Positions 16,696 through 25,751 of a DNA stretch of 64,000 nt are shown here, piece by piece. Numbering within the stretch: the stretch's first letter is position 1; the number at the start of each line of letters is the position of its first letter. The notes under the pieces were generated by a model, which did no database searches, was not told the DNA's origin, and worked only from the letters and a program-made list of their open reading frames with translations. A program made the position numbers and the translations under genes. Origin of the DNA: JBBQKI01 sp038326725. Lineage in GTDB: Bacteria > Bacteroidota > Bacteroidia > Flavobacteriales > Flavobacteriaceae. The stretch is taken from assembly GCA_038326725.1 (NCBI GenBank), contig JBBQKI010000004.1, positions 23,076 through 87,075 of the forward strand. Reading direction: 5' to 3'.

Positions 16696-18423
16696 ATGGA
16701 ACACTTTATTGTATCAGCCCGAAAGTATCGCCCCGCCGTTTTTGAAGACGTGGTGGGCCAGCAAGCCATAACCAACACCCTTCAGCACGCCATAGAAAAC
16801 AATCATTTAGCACAGGCTCTTTTGTTCACCGGGCCGCGTGGCGTTGGCAAGACCACCTGCGCACGTATCCTTGCTAAAAAAATAAACCAAGACGGCAACG
16901 AAAAAACGGATGAAGATTTTGCCTTCAATATTTTTGAACTTGATGCCGCCTCCAACAATTCCGTGGACGATATTCGTAATTTAATTGACCAAGTCCGAAT
17001 ACCGCCGCAAGTTGGCAATTATAAAGTCTATATAATCGATGAGGTGCACATGCTGTCTTCAGCAGCATTTAATGCTTTTTTAAAAACGCTGGAAGAACCA
17101 CCAAAACACGCCATTTTCATTTTAGCCACCACCGAGAAACATAAAATAATACCCACCATCCTATCGCGTTGCCAAATTTTTGACTTCCGGAGGATTACGG
17201 TCCGGGACATAAAAACTCACCTTGCAAACGTTGCCAAAGCCGAGGGCATTGAGGCCGAAGACGATGCTTTGCATATTATTGCTGAAAAAGCCGACGGTGC
17301 CCTGCGGGATGCCCTTTCCATTTTTGACCGGGTAGTCAGTTTTTCGGGGAAAACCCTTACCCGCGAAGCCGTGGCGGAAAATCTCAACGTACTAGATTAT
17401 ACTTATTATTTTAAGATTACCGAACTACTATTGGTAAACAATATTCCCCAAACCTTGGTTGCTTTTAATGAGATTTTGGCCAAAGGTTTCGATGGACATC
17501 ATTTTATTATGGGGCTGGCTTCTCATTTTCGCGATCTATTAGTTTGCATAAATACCGAAACCCTTAAATTGCTTGAAGTGGGAGAACAAGTGAAAACAAT
17601 GTACTTTGAACAATCGCAAAAAACTTCACCTTTATTTTTAATCGACGCCATCGAACTAGCGAATAGCTGTGACCTTAAATACAAGAACAGCCAAAACCAA
17701 CGCCTTTTAGTGGAACTTTGTTTACTGCAACTTGCTTCCCTTACTGCACGGGACGAAAAAAAAAAGCCTGAACGTTTTGTAATTCCCCCTTCCCATTTTT
17801 CTTCTGAAAAAGGAAAAGCTGAAAAACCAATTGTATCGAAAACGGATAAAGAAAATAAGATTTCTGAAGAAAATGATACTGAAGAAATAATTTCAACTTC
17901 ACCTGAAAATCCGTATCCCGAAAAATTAATCGAACGCCCGCAAATCTTGGCCGAAAGAAACGCCGAAAGGATTTCGGCACTTTCAATAAAAAGTATTCAG
18001 AAAAAACAAGAACTTAAAAGAGAGCTGGTTGCAAGCCAAGGAAATGTTGAGAAATTGCCAACTGAAGAATTTACCAACGAAGCTTTTCAAGCCTCATGGA
18101 GTGACTATGCCAATTTGGTTCAAGCAAATGGAGGTCATAATCTTCACTCCCATCTTTCAATGGGGAAGCCACATGTAAAAGGTTCCGTTATCTTTCTCGA
18201 ATTCCCAAATCATACCATCAAAACGGAAGTAGAACGGGCGAAGCATGAATTGTTGGCCTATTTACGGGAAAAACTTCAAAACCACGAAATTGATTTAAAT
18301 ATTTCCGTGAACGAAGAAGCCGAAAAACGATATGCTTACACTCCCCGCGAAAAATTTGAAAAACTGTTGGAAAAAAACCCGCTAATGGAAAAGCTTCGCA
18401 AAGAATTTGATTTGGAGATATAG
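16696..18423 (+). CDS. dnaX: DNA polymerase III subunit gamma/tau
   Basis: 575 residues from the ATG at 16696 (MEHFIVSARKYRP); upstream TTG codons in frame belong to the promoter region. Clamp-loader features: Walker A GPRGVGKTTCARI (about 43-55), ELDAASN, Walker B YIIDEVHMLS, LKTLEEPP and sensor 1/SRC motif TTEKHKIIPTILSRCQIF. The four-Cys zinc module normally found between Walker A and ELDAASN is missing, replaced by a short acidic stretch (DGNEKTDEDFAF). The tau-type C-terminus is Glu/Lys-rich (about 365-460) and then a folded end. No programmed-frameshift slippery site was noted. Confidence 0.95.
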   Translation: MEHFIVSARKYRPAVFEDVVGQQAITNTLQHAIENNHLAQALLFTGPRGVGKTTCARILAKKINQDGNEKTDEDFAFNIFELDAASNNSVDDIRNLIDQVRIPPQVGNYKVYIIDEVHMLSSAAFNAFLKTLEEPPKHAIFILATTEKHKIIPTILSRCQIFDFRRITVRDIKTHLANVAKAEGIEAEDDALHIIAEKADGALRDALSIFDRVVSFSGKTLTREAVAENLNVLDYTYYFKITELLLVNNIPQTLVAFNEILAKGFDGHHFIMGLASHFRDLLVCINTETLKLLEVGEQVKTMYFEQSQKTSPLFLIDAIELANSCDLKYKNSQNQRLLVELCLLQLASLTARDEKKKPERFVIPPSHFSSEKGKAEKPIVSKTDKENKISEENDTEEIISTSPENPYPEKLIERPQILAERNAERISALSIKSIQKKQELKRELVASQGNVEKLPTEEFTNEAFQASWSDYANLVQANGGHNLHSHLSMGKPHVKGSVIFLEFPNHTIKTEVERAKHELLAYLREKLQNHEIDLNISVNEEAEKRYAYTPREKFEKLLEKNPLMEKLRKEFDLEI

Positions 18424-18533
18424 CGTTCGCAAACTCCAAATTTCAAATGTCAAATTCCAAATAGATTTAATAATTTATTATTCAATTTAAAAATCAACAA
18501 TCAAAAATCAACAATCGTAAATCGTAAATCCTC
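18424..18533. repeat. Low-complexity A/T-rich direct repeats between dnaX and miaE
   Basis: The gap holds short phrase repeats: CAAATTYCAAAT-like units (18436-18462), two copies of AAAATCAACAATC (from 18490) and GTAAATC twice just before the miaE ATG. Similar CAAATTCCAAATT phrases recur at 41069-41095. No gene or clear promoter is seen. Confidence 0.6.
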
Positions 18534-19115
18534 ATGCTTGGCTTAAAACTTCCTACGGACCCGCGTTGGGTGAACATAGTTGAAAAGAACATAGAAGAAA
18601 TACTTACTGATCACGCTTATTGTGAACAAAAGGCAGCTTCCACGGCAATTTCTTTGATCGTAAGTTTCCCGGAATACACAGACCTCGTGCAGGAGATGGT
18701 GGCGTTGGTGAAAGAAGAAATAACCCATTTTAAAATGGTGCATGACAAAATCTTGGAACGCGGCTGGGTGATGGGAAGAGACCGGAAGGATGATTACGTT
18801 TTGGAAATCGTAAAATTTTTTCCAAAAGGCGGCAGCCGCACGAATCAATTGGTGCATCGGTTGCTGTACGCCGCTTTAATCGAAGCCCGTAGTTGCGAAC
18901 GTTTTCGGTTGTTGAGCGAGGAATTAGAAGACAAAACCTTGGCGGAATTTTACCAAAGATTGATGGTCAGTGAAGCCAATCATTATACTATGTTTCTAAG
19001 CTTTGCTCGCCAATACGGCGACCGGGAAGAGGTGGACAAGAAATGGAAAAGCCTTTTAGAATTTGAAGCAGAAGTAATGAAAGAGCTTGGGAAAAAGGGG
19101 ACTATTCATGGTTAA
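18534..19115 (+). CDS. miaE: tRNA-(ms2io6A)-hydroxylase, MiaE type
   Basis: 193 residues, a ferritin-like four-helix diiron monooxygenase. Metal ligands fit the pattern Glu...Glu-x2-His repeated: the DHAYCEQKAAS helix, EEITHFKMVHD, EARSCERFRLL and SEANHYTMFLSFA. MiaE hydroxylates the isopentenyl group of ms2i6A at position 37 of tRNAs reading U-starting codons, using oxygen, which suits an aerobic organism. It is monocistronic; the partner miaB and miaA genes are not in the window. Confidence 0.92.
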   Translation: MLGLKLPTDPRWVNIVEKNIEEILTDHAYCEQKAASTAISLIVSFPEYTDLVQEMVALVKEEITHFKMVHDKILERGWVMGRDRKDDYVLEIVKFFPKGGSRTNQLVHRLLYAALIEARSCERFRLLSEELEDKTLAEFYQRLMVSEANHYTMFLSFARQYGDREEVDKKWKSLLEFEAEVMKELGKKGTIHG

Positions 19116-19165
19116 CAATTTTTTTTTATTTACACATAAAATCCATCGGATAATTCTATAAAATA

Positions 19166-20077
19166 CTAATAAACTTCCAAACTCTCCGCAACTTTTTCAT
19201 TATACAAACTTTTAATGATCCCGTCCGTAAGTCCAATTTTAGGGACAAATACATTTTTTGCCTTGCTCCATTTCATTGCAGAAAGATAAATTCGGGTGGC
19301 AGGCACAACCACGTCTGCCCTGTCCGGACTCATGTCCAGCTCCGTGATGCGCTCTTCGTATGAAAATGACTTTATGTATGCATAATAGGATGTGAGATAG
19401 AAATAGCTCAAAGGTTCCCCTATTTTTTTTCCACTGCTTTTGTAAATGCTATTGATGTTTCCGCCTGAACCAATGAGGGATATTTTTGGGTAATTTTTGG
19501 TTTCCACCTTTATCCATTCTTCCATTTGTTGCCACATGCTGTCTTCAACCATATTATTCAGCAACCGCACGGTACCCATTTTAAAGGAACGCGAGGCCGT
19601 CATTTTTCCATCCGCAAATACTGTAAATTCTGTACTTCCGCCCCCCACGTCAACATACAAAAAGGCTTTGTCATCTTGAATTAATGATTTTAAATCGGTG
19701 GAAGCGATAATGGCTGCTTCATCGTTGCCATCAATAATGTTTATATAAATCCCGCTTTGCCTTTCTATTGTTTGCGCTATTTCCATACCGTTGGAAGCTT
19801 CGCGCATGGCCGAAGTGGCGCAGGCCCGAAAGCGTTTCACATTATGGGTTTTCATGAGGAGCCTGAAGGCGCATAGGGCATCTATCATTCTTTTTGCATT
19901 ATGCTCGGAAATTTTTCCTTCCAAAAAAACTTCAGCACCTAAGCGGATTGGCACCCGCACCAATGACGTTTTTTTAAAAAGGGTGTCCTTCCCTTCTTGT
20001 TCGATGACCGAGGCTATCAGTAAGCGGATGGCATTGCTCCCCACATCAACGGCACCGTATGTTTCTATGTTCAGCAA
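19166..20077 (-). CDS. ppx: Exopolyphosphatase / guanosine pentaphosphatase family (Ppx/GppA)
   Basis: 303 residues, the short Ppx form (domains I-II only, no HD-like extension). ASKHA motifs: AVDVGSNAIRLLI phosphate-1 loop and YVDVGGGSTEFTVF phosphate-2 loop, plus SLIGSGGNINSI. It removes terminal phosphate from polyphosphate or hydrolyses pppGpp. The start must be a non-ATG codon: a stop lies three codons upstream, and the TTG at 20077 begins one base after the ppk1 stop, indicating translational coupling. It is the last gene of sixA-ppk1-ppx. Confidence 0.9.
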   Translation of the reverse strand: MLNIETYGAVDVGSNAIRLLIASVIEQEGKDTLFKKTSLVRVPIRLGAEVFLEGKISEHNAKRMIDALCAFRLLMKTHNVKRFRACATSAMREASNGMEIAQTIERQSGIYINIIDGNDEAAIIASTDLKSLIQDDKAFLYVDVGGGSTEFTVFADGKMTASRSFKMGTVRLLNNMVEDSMWQQMEEWIKVETKNYPKISLIGSGGNINSIYKSSGKKIGEPLSYFYLTSYYAYIKSFSYEERITELDMSPDRADVVVPATRIYLSAMKWSKAKNVFVPKIGLTDGIIKSLYNEKVAESLEVY

Positions 20078-20078
20078 A

Positions 20079-22175
20079 TCAGTTTACTTGGAGTTTGTTC
20101 AAATAATATTGGTATAACTTAAATTGGGACCGTACTGCGGGCAATGTTTTTTTTCGATAGGCATTGTTTGATTTATTTGATATAATTCGCGCTTTCACAT
20201 TGTCGCTCCACCCTATTTCAAAAGTGTCCAGCAACTCCTGTTGGATTTCTTCATCATAAATGGGGCAGGTAATTTCCACACGGTTGTCGAGGTTTCTTCC
20301 CATAAAATCCGCGGACGAAATATAGTATTTAGGTTCGCCACCGCTTTCAAAAATAAACAATCTTGGATGTTCCAAAAATTTGTCAACTATACTGATTACT
20401 TCAATATTTTCACTCATCCCTTTTACCCCTGGTATCAAGCAACATATCCCTCGAACAATGAGTTGTATTTTTACACCTGCCCGGCTGGCTTCATAAAGGG
20501 CATCTATCATTTTAAAATCGGAAAGACTGTTCAGCTTCATTTTGATCCCGCTGGAAAGGCCTTTTTCTTTGTTTTTTATCTCATCATCAATAAAATGGTA
20601 CATGGCATTTCGCGTGTAATGCGGTGATACAATGAGATGTCGGTATTTTTTTATTTTATAGTTTACTTCAAAAAAATCGAATACTTTATTTATTTCCTTG
20701 CAAATTTTTTGGTTTGAGGTAAAAAGGGTGTAATCCGTATAAATTCGTGCAGTGGATTCATTGAAATTTCCGGTGCTTATGAAGGCATAACGTTTTGTTT
20801 TCCCATTTTCAAGCCGTTCAATAAGGCAGGCCTTGCAGTGTACTTTAAGACCGGAAACACCAATGTTTAAACGAACCCCCTCACTTTGCATTTGCTCGGC
20901 ATGGCGGATATTTGCTTCTTCATCAAAACGTGCCTGCAATTCAATTTGTACGGTAACATCTTTCCCGTTTTTGGCTGCATTGATCAGCGAACTGGTAATG
21001 TGCGAAACTTCCGCCAAACGGTAAATGGTAATTTTTATTTTTTTTACCGTTGGGTCCAATGCAGCTTCCCTTAACAATTTTACAACATACGAAAATGATT
21101 GATAGGGTGCATAGAGCAGATAATCCTTTTCGGCAATCTTGTTCAAAAAACTTCCCTGCAAGCCTAACCCTGGAATGGGTAATGGTTCAATACTTTCATA
21201 CAAAAGGTCGGTTTTTCCCAAACTGGGGAATTTTATATAATCTCGACGGTTGTGGTAGCGCCCGCCCGGGATGATGCTATCAGTTTTATCTATCCCCATT
21301 TTATCCAAAAGGAATTGAAGTGTTTTTTTGTTGATCTGCTTATCGTAAACAAAACGTACCGGATCCCCGGAGCTTCGATCTCGAACACTATCCGAAATTT
21401 TATCGATGAAACTCTTGCTCAAATCACTGTCCATATCCAGTTCCGCGTCCCTAGTAATTTTGATCATGTGGGCAGATATTCTTTTATATTTGAAAACACT
21501 GAAAATGCTTTTCAAACTAAAGCGGATGAGGTCGTCCAAAATGATAATATACTGTTTGTCTCCTTCGTCCGGAAGCACCACAAAACGATCGATGCTTTTG
21601 GGAATTTCTATCAGTGCATAATTGTTTTTGATTTCAGTGTCCCCTTCTTCCTTGTGCATCACCATATTCACTGCCAAATAGGCCGCACTGTCCTTTAACT
21701 TCGGAAATTCTTTTAAATCGCCAATCATAATGGTAACAAGCGCGGGACTTACTTTTTGAATAAAATATTCGGAAATGAATTTTTCTTGTGAGGGACTAAC
21801 TTCCTTTTCATCAATAATAAAAATGTTCTCTTTTTCAAGTTCTTTTTCAATAGTCTTTAATATACGAAGGCTCGTGGATTGCTGCTCTATTACGGTTTGG
21901 GTTATTTCCGCCAAAAGTTCCTTTGCCGAAATGCCTCCTAAAAAGCTGCGCCCCCCTTTACCCGCTTCCACGATTCGTTTTATGGTGGCGTACCTAACCT
22001 TAAAAAATTCGTCTAAGTTATTTGAAAATATCCCCAAAAATCTGAGCCTTTCAATCAATGGAACCGTTTTGTCCTCAGCTTCCTGAAGCACCCGTGCATT
22101 AAATTGAAGCCAGCTGAGCTCTCTGTTTTTGTAGTGGTTTTTTGCCGGGGCGGTATTCGCTATTTTCTCTGTCAT
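20079..22175 (-). CDS. ppk1: Polyphosphate kinase 1
   Basis: 698 residues from the ATG at 22175, which overlaps the sixA stop (TAATG). PPK1 blocks: NRELSWLQFNARVLQEA at the N-terminus, LFYAPYQSF-like LLYAPYQSFSYVVKLL, ARFDEEANIRHAEQ, the phospholipase D-like motif VHCKACLIER with the His that is autophosphorylated, STGNFNESTARIYTDYTLF, and the second active-site His in LEHPRLFIFE. It makes long-chain polyphosphate reversibly from ATP, probably at the membrane. Operon context with sixA and ppx joins synthesis, breakdown and a phosphohistidine phosphatase. Confidence 0.95.
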   Translation of the reverse strand: MTEKIANTAPAKNHYKNRELSWLQFNARVLQEAEDKTVPLIERLRFLGIFSNNLDEFFKVRYATIKRIVEAGKGGRSFLGGISAKELLAEITQTVIEQQSTSLRILKTIEKELEKENIFIIDEKEVSPSQEKFISEYFIQKVSPALVTIMIGDLKEFPKLKDSAAYLAVNMVMHKEEGDTEIKNNYALIEIPKSIDRFVVLPDEGDKQYIIILDDLIRFSLKSIFSVFKYKRISAHMIKITRDAELDMDSDLSKSFIDKISDSVRDRSSGDPVRFVYDKQINKKTLQFLLDKMGIDKTDSIIPGGRYHNRRDYIKFPSLGKTDLLYESIEPLPIPGLGLQGSFLNKIAEKDYLLYAPYQSFSYVVKLLREAALDPTVKKIKITIYRLAEVSHITSSLINAAKNGKDVTVQIELQARFDEEANIRHAEQMQSEGVRLNIGVSGLKVHCKACLIERLENGKTKRYAFISTGNFNESTARIYTDYTLFTSNQKICKEINKVFDFFEVNYKIKKYRHLIVSPHYTRNAMYHFIDDEIKNKEKGLSSGIKMKLNSLSDFKMIDALYEASRAGVKIQLIVRGICCLIPGVKGMSENIEVISIVDKFLEHPRLFIFESGGEPKYYISSADFMGRNLDNRVEITCPIYDEEIQQELLDTFEIGWSDNVKARIISNKSNNAYRKKTLPAVRSQFKLYQYYLNKLQVN

Positions 22176-22660
22176 TATTTTATATCTCTTGGAAAAAGGG
22201 TGTGTACTGTTTTCCCGGTGGTAATTTCGTTCCAATTTTTTTCATCAAATTCAATCATCACAAACCCGCATGTGGGGATATTGTCAATAAATTTACTGCC
22301 CAACATGTTTGCTATGGATGTGAAAGCGTGATTGTGACCTACAATCATTACGGTGTCCCAATCATTGTTCAATTCTTTTATGATACGCATAACGCCTTGA
22401 CCGCTGAAATCGTACAGATCAGCAGTGGTTATGAAATTTTCATCCGCAACATTCAATGCATCTTTAAAATACTTTGCCGTAGCCATTGCCCTTTCGGCAT
22501 TGCTACTGAATATTTTTTGAGGCGTGGTTATGGTTTTCTTAATTTTTTTTGAAACAAGTTCCCCATCTCGCTCCCCCCTCTTTTTTAAAGGTCTTTGGTG
22601 GTCATTGACATCGTGTTTCCAAGAAGATTTGGCGTGGCGGACCATATAAAGTGTTTTCAT
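22175..22660 (-). CDS. sixA: SixA-like phosphohistidine phosphatase (histidine phosphatase superfamily)
   Basis: 161 residues. It has the catalytic RHG-type motif MVRHAKSSW at residues 6-14, the second-half motif IVGHNHAFTSIAN, and SSNAERAMATA in between. The short size without insertions fits the SixA branch, which dephosphorylates histidine-phosphorylated proteins. It is the first gene of the polyphosphate operon; since PPK1 works through a phosphohistidine, direct action on PPK1 is an attractive but unproven idea. Paralogues in this superfamily act on many substrates. Confidence 0.85.
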   Translation of the reverse strand: MKTLYMVRHAKSSWKHDVNDHQRPLKKRGERDGELVSKKIKKTITTPQKIFSSNAERAMATAKYFKDALNVADENFITTADLYDFSGQGVMRIIKELNNDWDTVMIVGHNHAFTSIANMLGSKFIDNIPTCGFVMIEFDEKNWNEITTGKTVHTLFPRDIK

Positions 22661-22737
22661 TTTTTACGTATTTGGAAGTTCTAATTGGAGTATTTTAACT
22701 AATAGATTTTTTTTTAAAATTAAGGGTTTAAAATAAA

Positions 22738-23382
22738 TTACGGAGCTAGTCTTTCAATTTTCCATTTATCATCAACTAAAGTATAAAGCATCCTATCATG
22801 TAGCCTGTTTGCCCTGCCCTGCCAAAATTCGATGGCAACTGGTTTTACAAAATACCCACCCCAATGTGCGGGTTTTGGGATTTCTTTGTTTTCAAATTCT
22901 ATTTCAAGGGCTTTTAGTTTATCTTCCAAAATACCCCGGTTTTCCAACACTCCACTTTGGTTGGAAACCACTGCGCCCAACTGGCTTCCCTTTGGCCGGG
23001 AATGAAAATAATGATTGGAATCTTCTTGCGTGGTTTTTGTGGCCGTACCTTTTATCAAAACTTGTCTTTCCAAATTTGGCCAAAAAAATGAAAGGGAAAG
23101 ATGGTTATTCTTCCCTATTGATTTTCCTTTTTCGCTTTCGTAATTGGTATAAAAATAAAACCCATTTTCATCATAACGCTTTAATAAAACGATTCTTCCT
23201 TTAGGGAAACCGTCCAAACTCATTGTGGATAAAGTCATTGCATTTACTTCTTCAACTCCCTCGGCCTCTTTTGCTTCAAGAAACCAAATATGAAATTGTT
23301 GAAGGGGGCTTGGCTCAAGGTTTTCTTCTGAAAGCAACCCCTTTTCATAGGATTTCCGATAATGGTGAAGTTCTTCGGGCAT
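22738..23382 (-). CDS. pdxH: Pyridoxamine 5'-phosphate oxidase
   Basis: 214 residues from the ATG at 23382 (MPEELHHYRKSY); an upstream TTG would overlap rnz and add 26 atypical residues. PdxH blocks are clear: PLQQFHIWFLEA, NAMTLSTMSLDGFPKGRIVLLK (FMN binding), FFWPNLERQVLIKG, SRPKGSQLGA and C-terminal EFWQGRANRLHDRMLY. It oxidises pyridoxamine or pyridoxine phosphate to PLP with FMN and oxygen. It is the last gene of the pyrR-pyrB-STAS-rnz-pdxH run. Confidence 0.95.
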   Translation of the reverse strand: MPEELHHYRKSYEKGLLSEENLEPSPLQQFHIWFLEAKEAEGVEEVNAMTLSTMSLDGFPKGRIVLLKRYDENGFYFYTNYESEKGKSIGKNNHLSLSFFWPNLERQVLIKGTATKTTQEDSNHYFHSRPKGSQLGAVVSNQSGVLENRGILEDKLKALEIEFENKEIPKPAHWGGYFVKPVAIEFWQGRANRLHDRMLYTLVDDKWKIERLAP

Positions 23383-23456
23383 GGATTTTACTTTGCTGCA
23401 ATTTACAAGTTTTAAAGAAGCTTTAAAACAGTGCAACCTTAAATAACTATTAATTT

Positions 23457-24365
23457 TCAATCAAATGAAAAAACCTTTCCGTCTTCCGCAAGCAAGACAT
23501 TTTTAAAAACCTTTTTTGCCTCTTCTTTGAAAAGCTCCAAATTCCCGTAACGTCCGGAGTAATGCCCCAAAATTAAAGTGCCCACTTTCGCTGCTTTCGC
23601 TATTTCCGCTGCTTGCCGGGCGGTACTGTGCTTTGTTGGCCCACAAAGATGAAGATGTTCATTTAAAAATGTAGCTTCATGATAAAGCACATTAGAATTT
23701 TTTATTTGATCTATAATTTCCGGATGGTAAACCGTATCACTGCAATAGGCATATGATTTTGGCGGGGATGGGCTAAAAGTTATAGTGCTATTCTCTATCT
23801 TTTTGCCATCTTTAGTGACCGCATCAAAACCTTGTTTTATTTTTTGATAATAACTCATGTCCACGTTCAAATCGCGTGCAGCGTCAATGTTCAATTTGCG
23901 TTCCCCGGGTTTTTCCTTAAAAAGGAAACCGTTAGTGTAAACCCGGTGGTTTAAGGGAATGGTTTCAACCGAAACCTTTTCGTCCTCAAAAAGAAGCTGA
24001 GGTTCTTTTCCTTCCAATTCGTGAAAATAAAGCGGAAAATTGGTCCACGAATTTCCCAGTTTCAATTGAAGGGTTATTGCCTCCTTGATTCCTTTGGGTC
24101 CATAAACATGCATCTCGGCGGTACGGCCCAACAAACGGAAAGTAGAGATTAGCCCGATTAGTCCATAAAAATGATCGCCGTGCAAATGGGAAATAAAAAT
24201 ATGCCGGATGCGGGAAAATTTTACTTTATAATTTCGCAATTGAACCTGTGTGCCCTCTCCGCAATCGATCAAGAACAAATGCCCCCGAATTTCCAACACC
24301 TGCGCAGTGGGATGTGCATTGATGCGCGGGGTTGCGGAATGACAGCCTAAAATTGTTAGGATCAA
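23457..24365 (-). CDS. rnz: Ribonuclease Z
   Basis: 302 residues, metallo-beta-lactamase fold, short bacterial RNase Z. Motifs: LGCHSATPR at the N-terminus, LIDCGEGTQVQLR, the zinc motif ISHLHGDHFYGL (H-x-H-x-D-H), and LGHYSGRYG near the C-terminus. It cuts tRNA precursors after the discriminator base. The start is TTG at 24365 (M-ILTILGCHSATP); a stop codon lies two codons upstream and no ATG is available, so the non-ATG start is well supported. Confidence 0.95.
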   Translation of the reverse strand: MILTILGCHSATPRINAHPTAQVLEIRGHLFLIDCGEGTQVQLRNYKVKFSRIRHIFISHLHGDHFYGLIGLISTFRLLGRTAEMHVYGPKGIKEAITLQLKLGNSWTNFPLYFHELEGKEPQLLFEDEKVSVETIPLNHRVYTNGFLFKEKPGERKLNIDAARDLNVDMSYYQKIKQGFDAVTKDGKKIENSTITFSPSPPKSYAYCSDTVYHPEIIDQIKNSNVLYHEATFLNEHLHLCGPTKHSTARQAAEIAKAAKVGTLILGHYSGRYGNLELFKEEAKKVFKNVLLAEDGKVFSFD

Positions 24366-24422
24366 AGTTTAAAGTTTCTGGTTCTAAAATTAGAAATGGA
24401 ATTTAAGATTTGGAAATTGGTT

Positions 24423-24758
24423 TTAGAACCCCAGATCCCTTTCTATTTCTTCCATTTCAATAATGTCCTCCGCTTCCCTAAGGGTTGGTACCACAATCAT
24501 TTCGGAAGGAACATCGTCGGGGTTGATGGCTTGGTTTACAATTACAAAAGATTTTTTGGAAGCCCGGTGTTGGTTTGATGCTTTTAGAAAAAGTAATAAT
24601 TCCGGAAGCTCCAAAGAGTTGAAATCCAAAAGGTTTATAGCAATATTTTTGCCTTTATGGTTTTTCGGAATTTGAATTGTCAAATTGGATGCAAAATCTT
24701 TAATATCATCATTTTGGTATTCTAAAACTATAAATTTTTTTCTATCCGTAATCTTCAT
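24423..24758 (-). CDS. Small STAS-like protein of the rnz locus
   Basis: 111 residues, two bases after the pyrB stop. The pattern (FIVLEYQNDDIKDFASNL, KNIAINLLDFNSLELPELLLFL, KKSFVIVNQAINPDDVP, VVPTLREAEDIIEMEEIERDLGF) resembles the alternating strand/helix order of STAS domains, as in anti-anti-sigma factors. It is a conserved flavobacterial neighbour of rnz that databases sometimes mislabel as ribonuclease Z; it has no metallo-beta-lactamase motif. Function unknown. The acidic C-terminus EDIIEMEEIERDLGF looks conserved. Confidence 0.7.
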   Translation of the reverse strand: MKITDRKKFIVLEYQNDDIKDFASNLTIQIPKNHKGKNIAINLLDFNSLELPELLLFLKASNQHRASKKSFVIVNQAINPDDVPSEMIVVPTLREAEDIIEMEEIERDLGF

Positions 24759-24760
24759 GG

Positions 24761-25687
24761 CTATTTAATTTTTGAAGCTAAGAGATAAATTACCGCCATC
24801 CGAACGGCTACACCGTTCTGAACCTGATCGAGAATTATGGCTTGATTGCTATCCGCCACATCACTGGTTATTTCTACCCCACGGTTAATTGGCCCGGGGT
24901 GCATCACTATTATTTTCTTATTCAAAGAATCGAGCATGGCTTTGTTCAACCCGAATTGCTGAGTGTATTCGCGTGTGGTTGGAAAATAACTGATTTCCAT
25001 TCGTTCATTCTGCACCCGGAGCATATTGGCAACATCGCACCATTCCAACGCTTTTTTAAAATTGGGTTCTACTTCTACTCCTAATTTTTCTATATATTTG
25101 GGAATTAAAGTTTTGGGACCGCATACCTTTACCTTCGCTCCAAGCTTTTGAAGGGCAAAAATATTTGACAACGCTACCCGCGAATGTAGAATATCGCCAA
25201 CGATCACTACTTTTTTCCCTGCAACTTCGCCCAATTTTTCCCGGATTGAATAGCAGTCCAACAGGGCTTGTGTCGGATGCTCGTGCGCTCCGTCGCCTGC
25301 GTTTATGATACTTGCTTTTATGTGTTTTGAAAGAAATATTCCCGCACCCGGATTTGGGTGGCGCATCACAACCATATCCACTTTCATAGAAAGAATGTTA
25401 TTTACGGTATCGATTAAGGTTTCGCCTTTTGTTACAGAAGAAGACCCTGCAGAAAAATTGATAACGTCCGCGGAGAGGCGCTTTTCAGCCAATTCAAAAG
25501 AAAGTCGTGTTCGGGTACTGTTTTCAAAAAAGAGATTTGCAATGGTAATATCGCGCAGTGATGGAACTTTTTTGATTGGGCGGTTGATTACTTCTTTAAA
25601 ATGATCCGCCGTTTCGAAGATGAGTTGTATATCGGCTTCGGTAATGTATTTTACTCCCAGTAAGTGGTTTACACTCAGTTCGCTCAT
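24761..25687 (-). CDS. pyrB: Aspartate carbamoyltransferase catalytic subunit
   Basis: 308 residues, typical. Carbamoyl-phosphate loop FFENSTRTRLSFE near residue 54, SSVTKGETLIDT, the GAHEHPTQALLDCYSI motif, and the aspartate-binding block with MHPGPINRGVEI. It condenses carbamoyl phosphate and aspartate in pyrimidine synthesis. No pyrI regulatory gene follows; control is more likely through the adjacent pyrR. It lies 64 bp behind pyrR on the same strand. Confidence 0.96.
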   Translation of the reverse strand: MSELSVNHLLGVKYITEADIQLIFETADHFKEVINRPIKKVPSLRDITIANLFFENSTRTRLSFELAEKRLSADVINFSAGSSSVTKGETLIDTVNNILSMKVDMVVMRHPNPGAGIFLSKHIKASIINAGDGAHEHPTQALLDCYSIREKLGEVAGKKVVIVGDILHSRVALSNIFALQKLGAKVKVCGPKTLIPKYIEKLGVEVEPNFKKALEWCDVANMLRVQNERMEISYFPTTREYTQQFGLNKAMLDSLNKKIIVMHPGPINRGVEITSDVADSNQAIILDQVQNGVAVRMAVIYLLASKIK

Positions 25688-25751
25688 TTTTGGGTTACAA
25701 GTTTCGTTTTTTAATTATGTTTTAATTGTCCGTTTTATTTGCCATAGGTAA

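Noticed and set aside
21252..21698. 148-codon plus-strand frame inside ppk1
   Set aside because: Antisense to conserved PPK1 sequence, no start context or domain.
25688..25751. PyrR-responsive attenuator between pyrR and pyrB
   Set aside because: No strong hairpin with U-tract or PyrR-binding loop is seen in these 64 bp.
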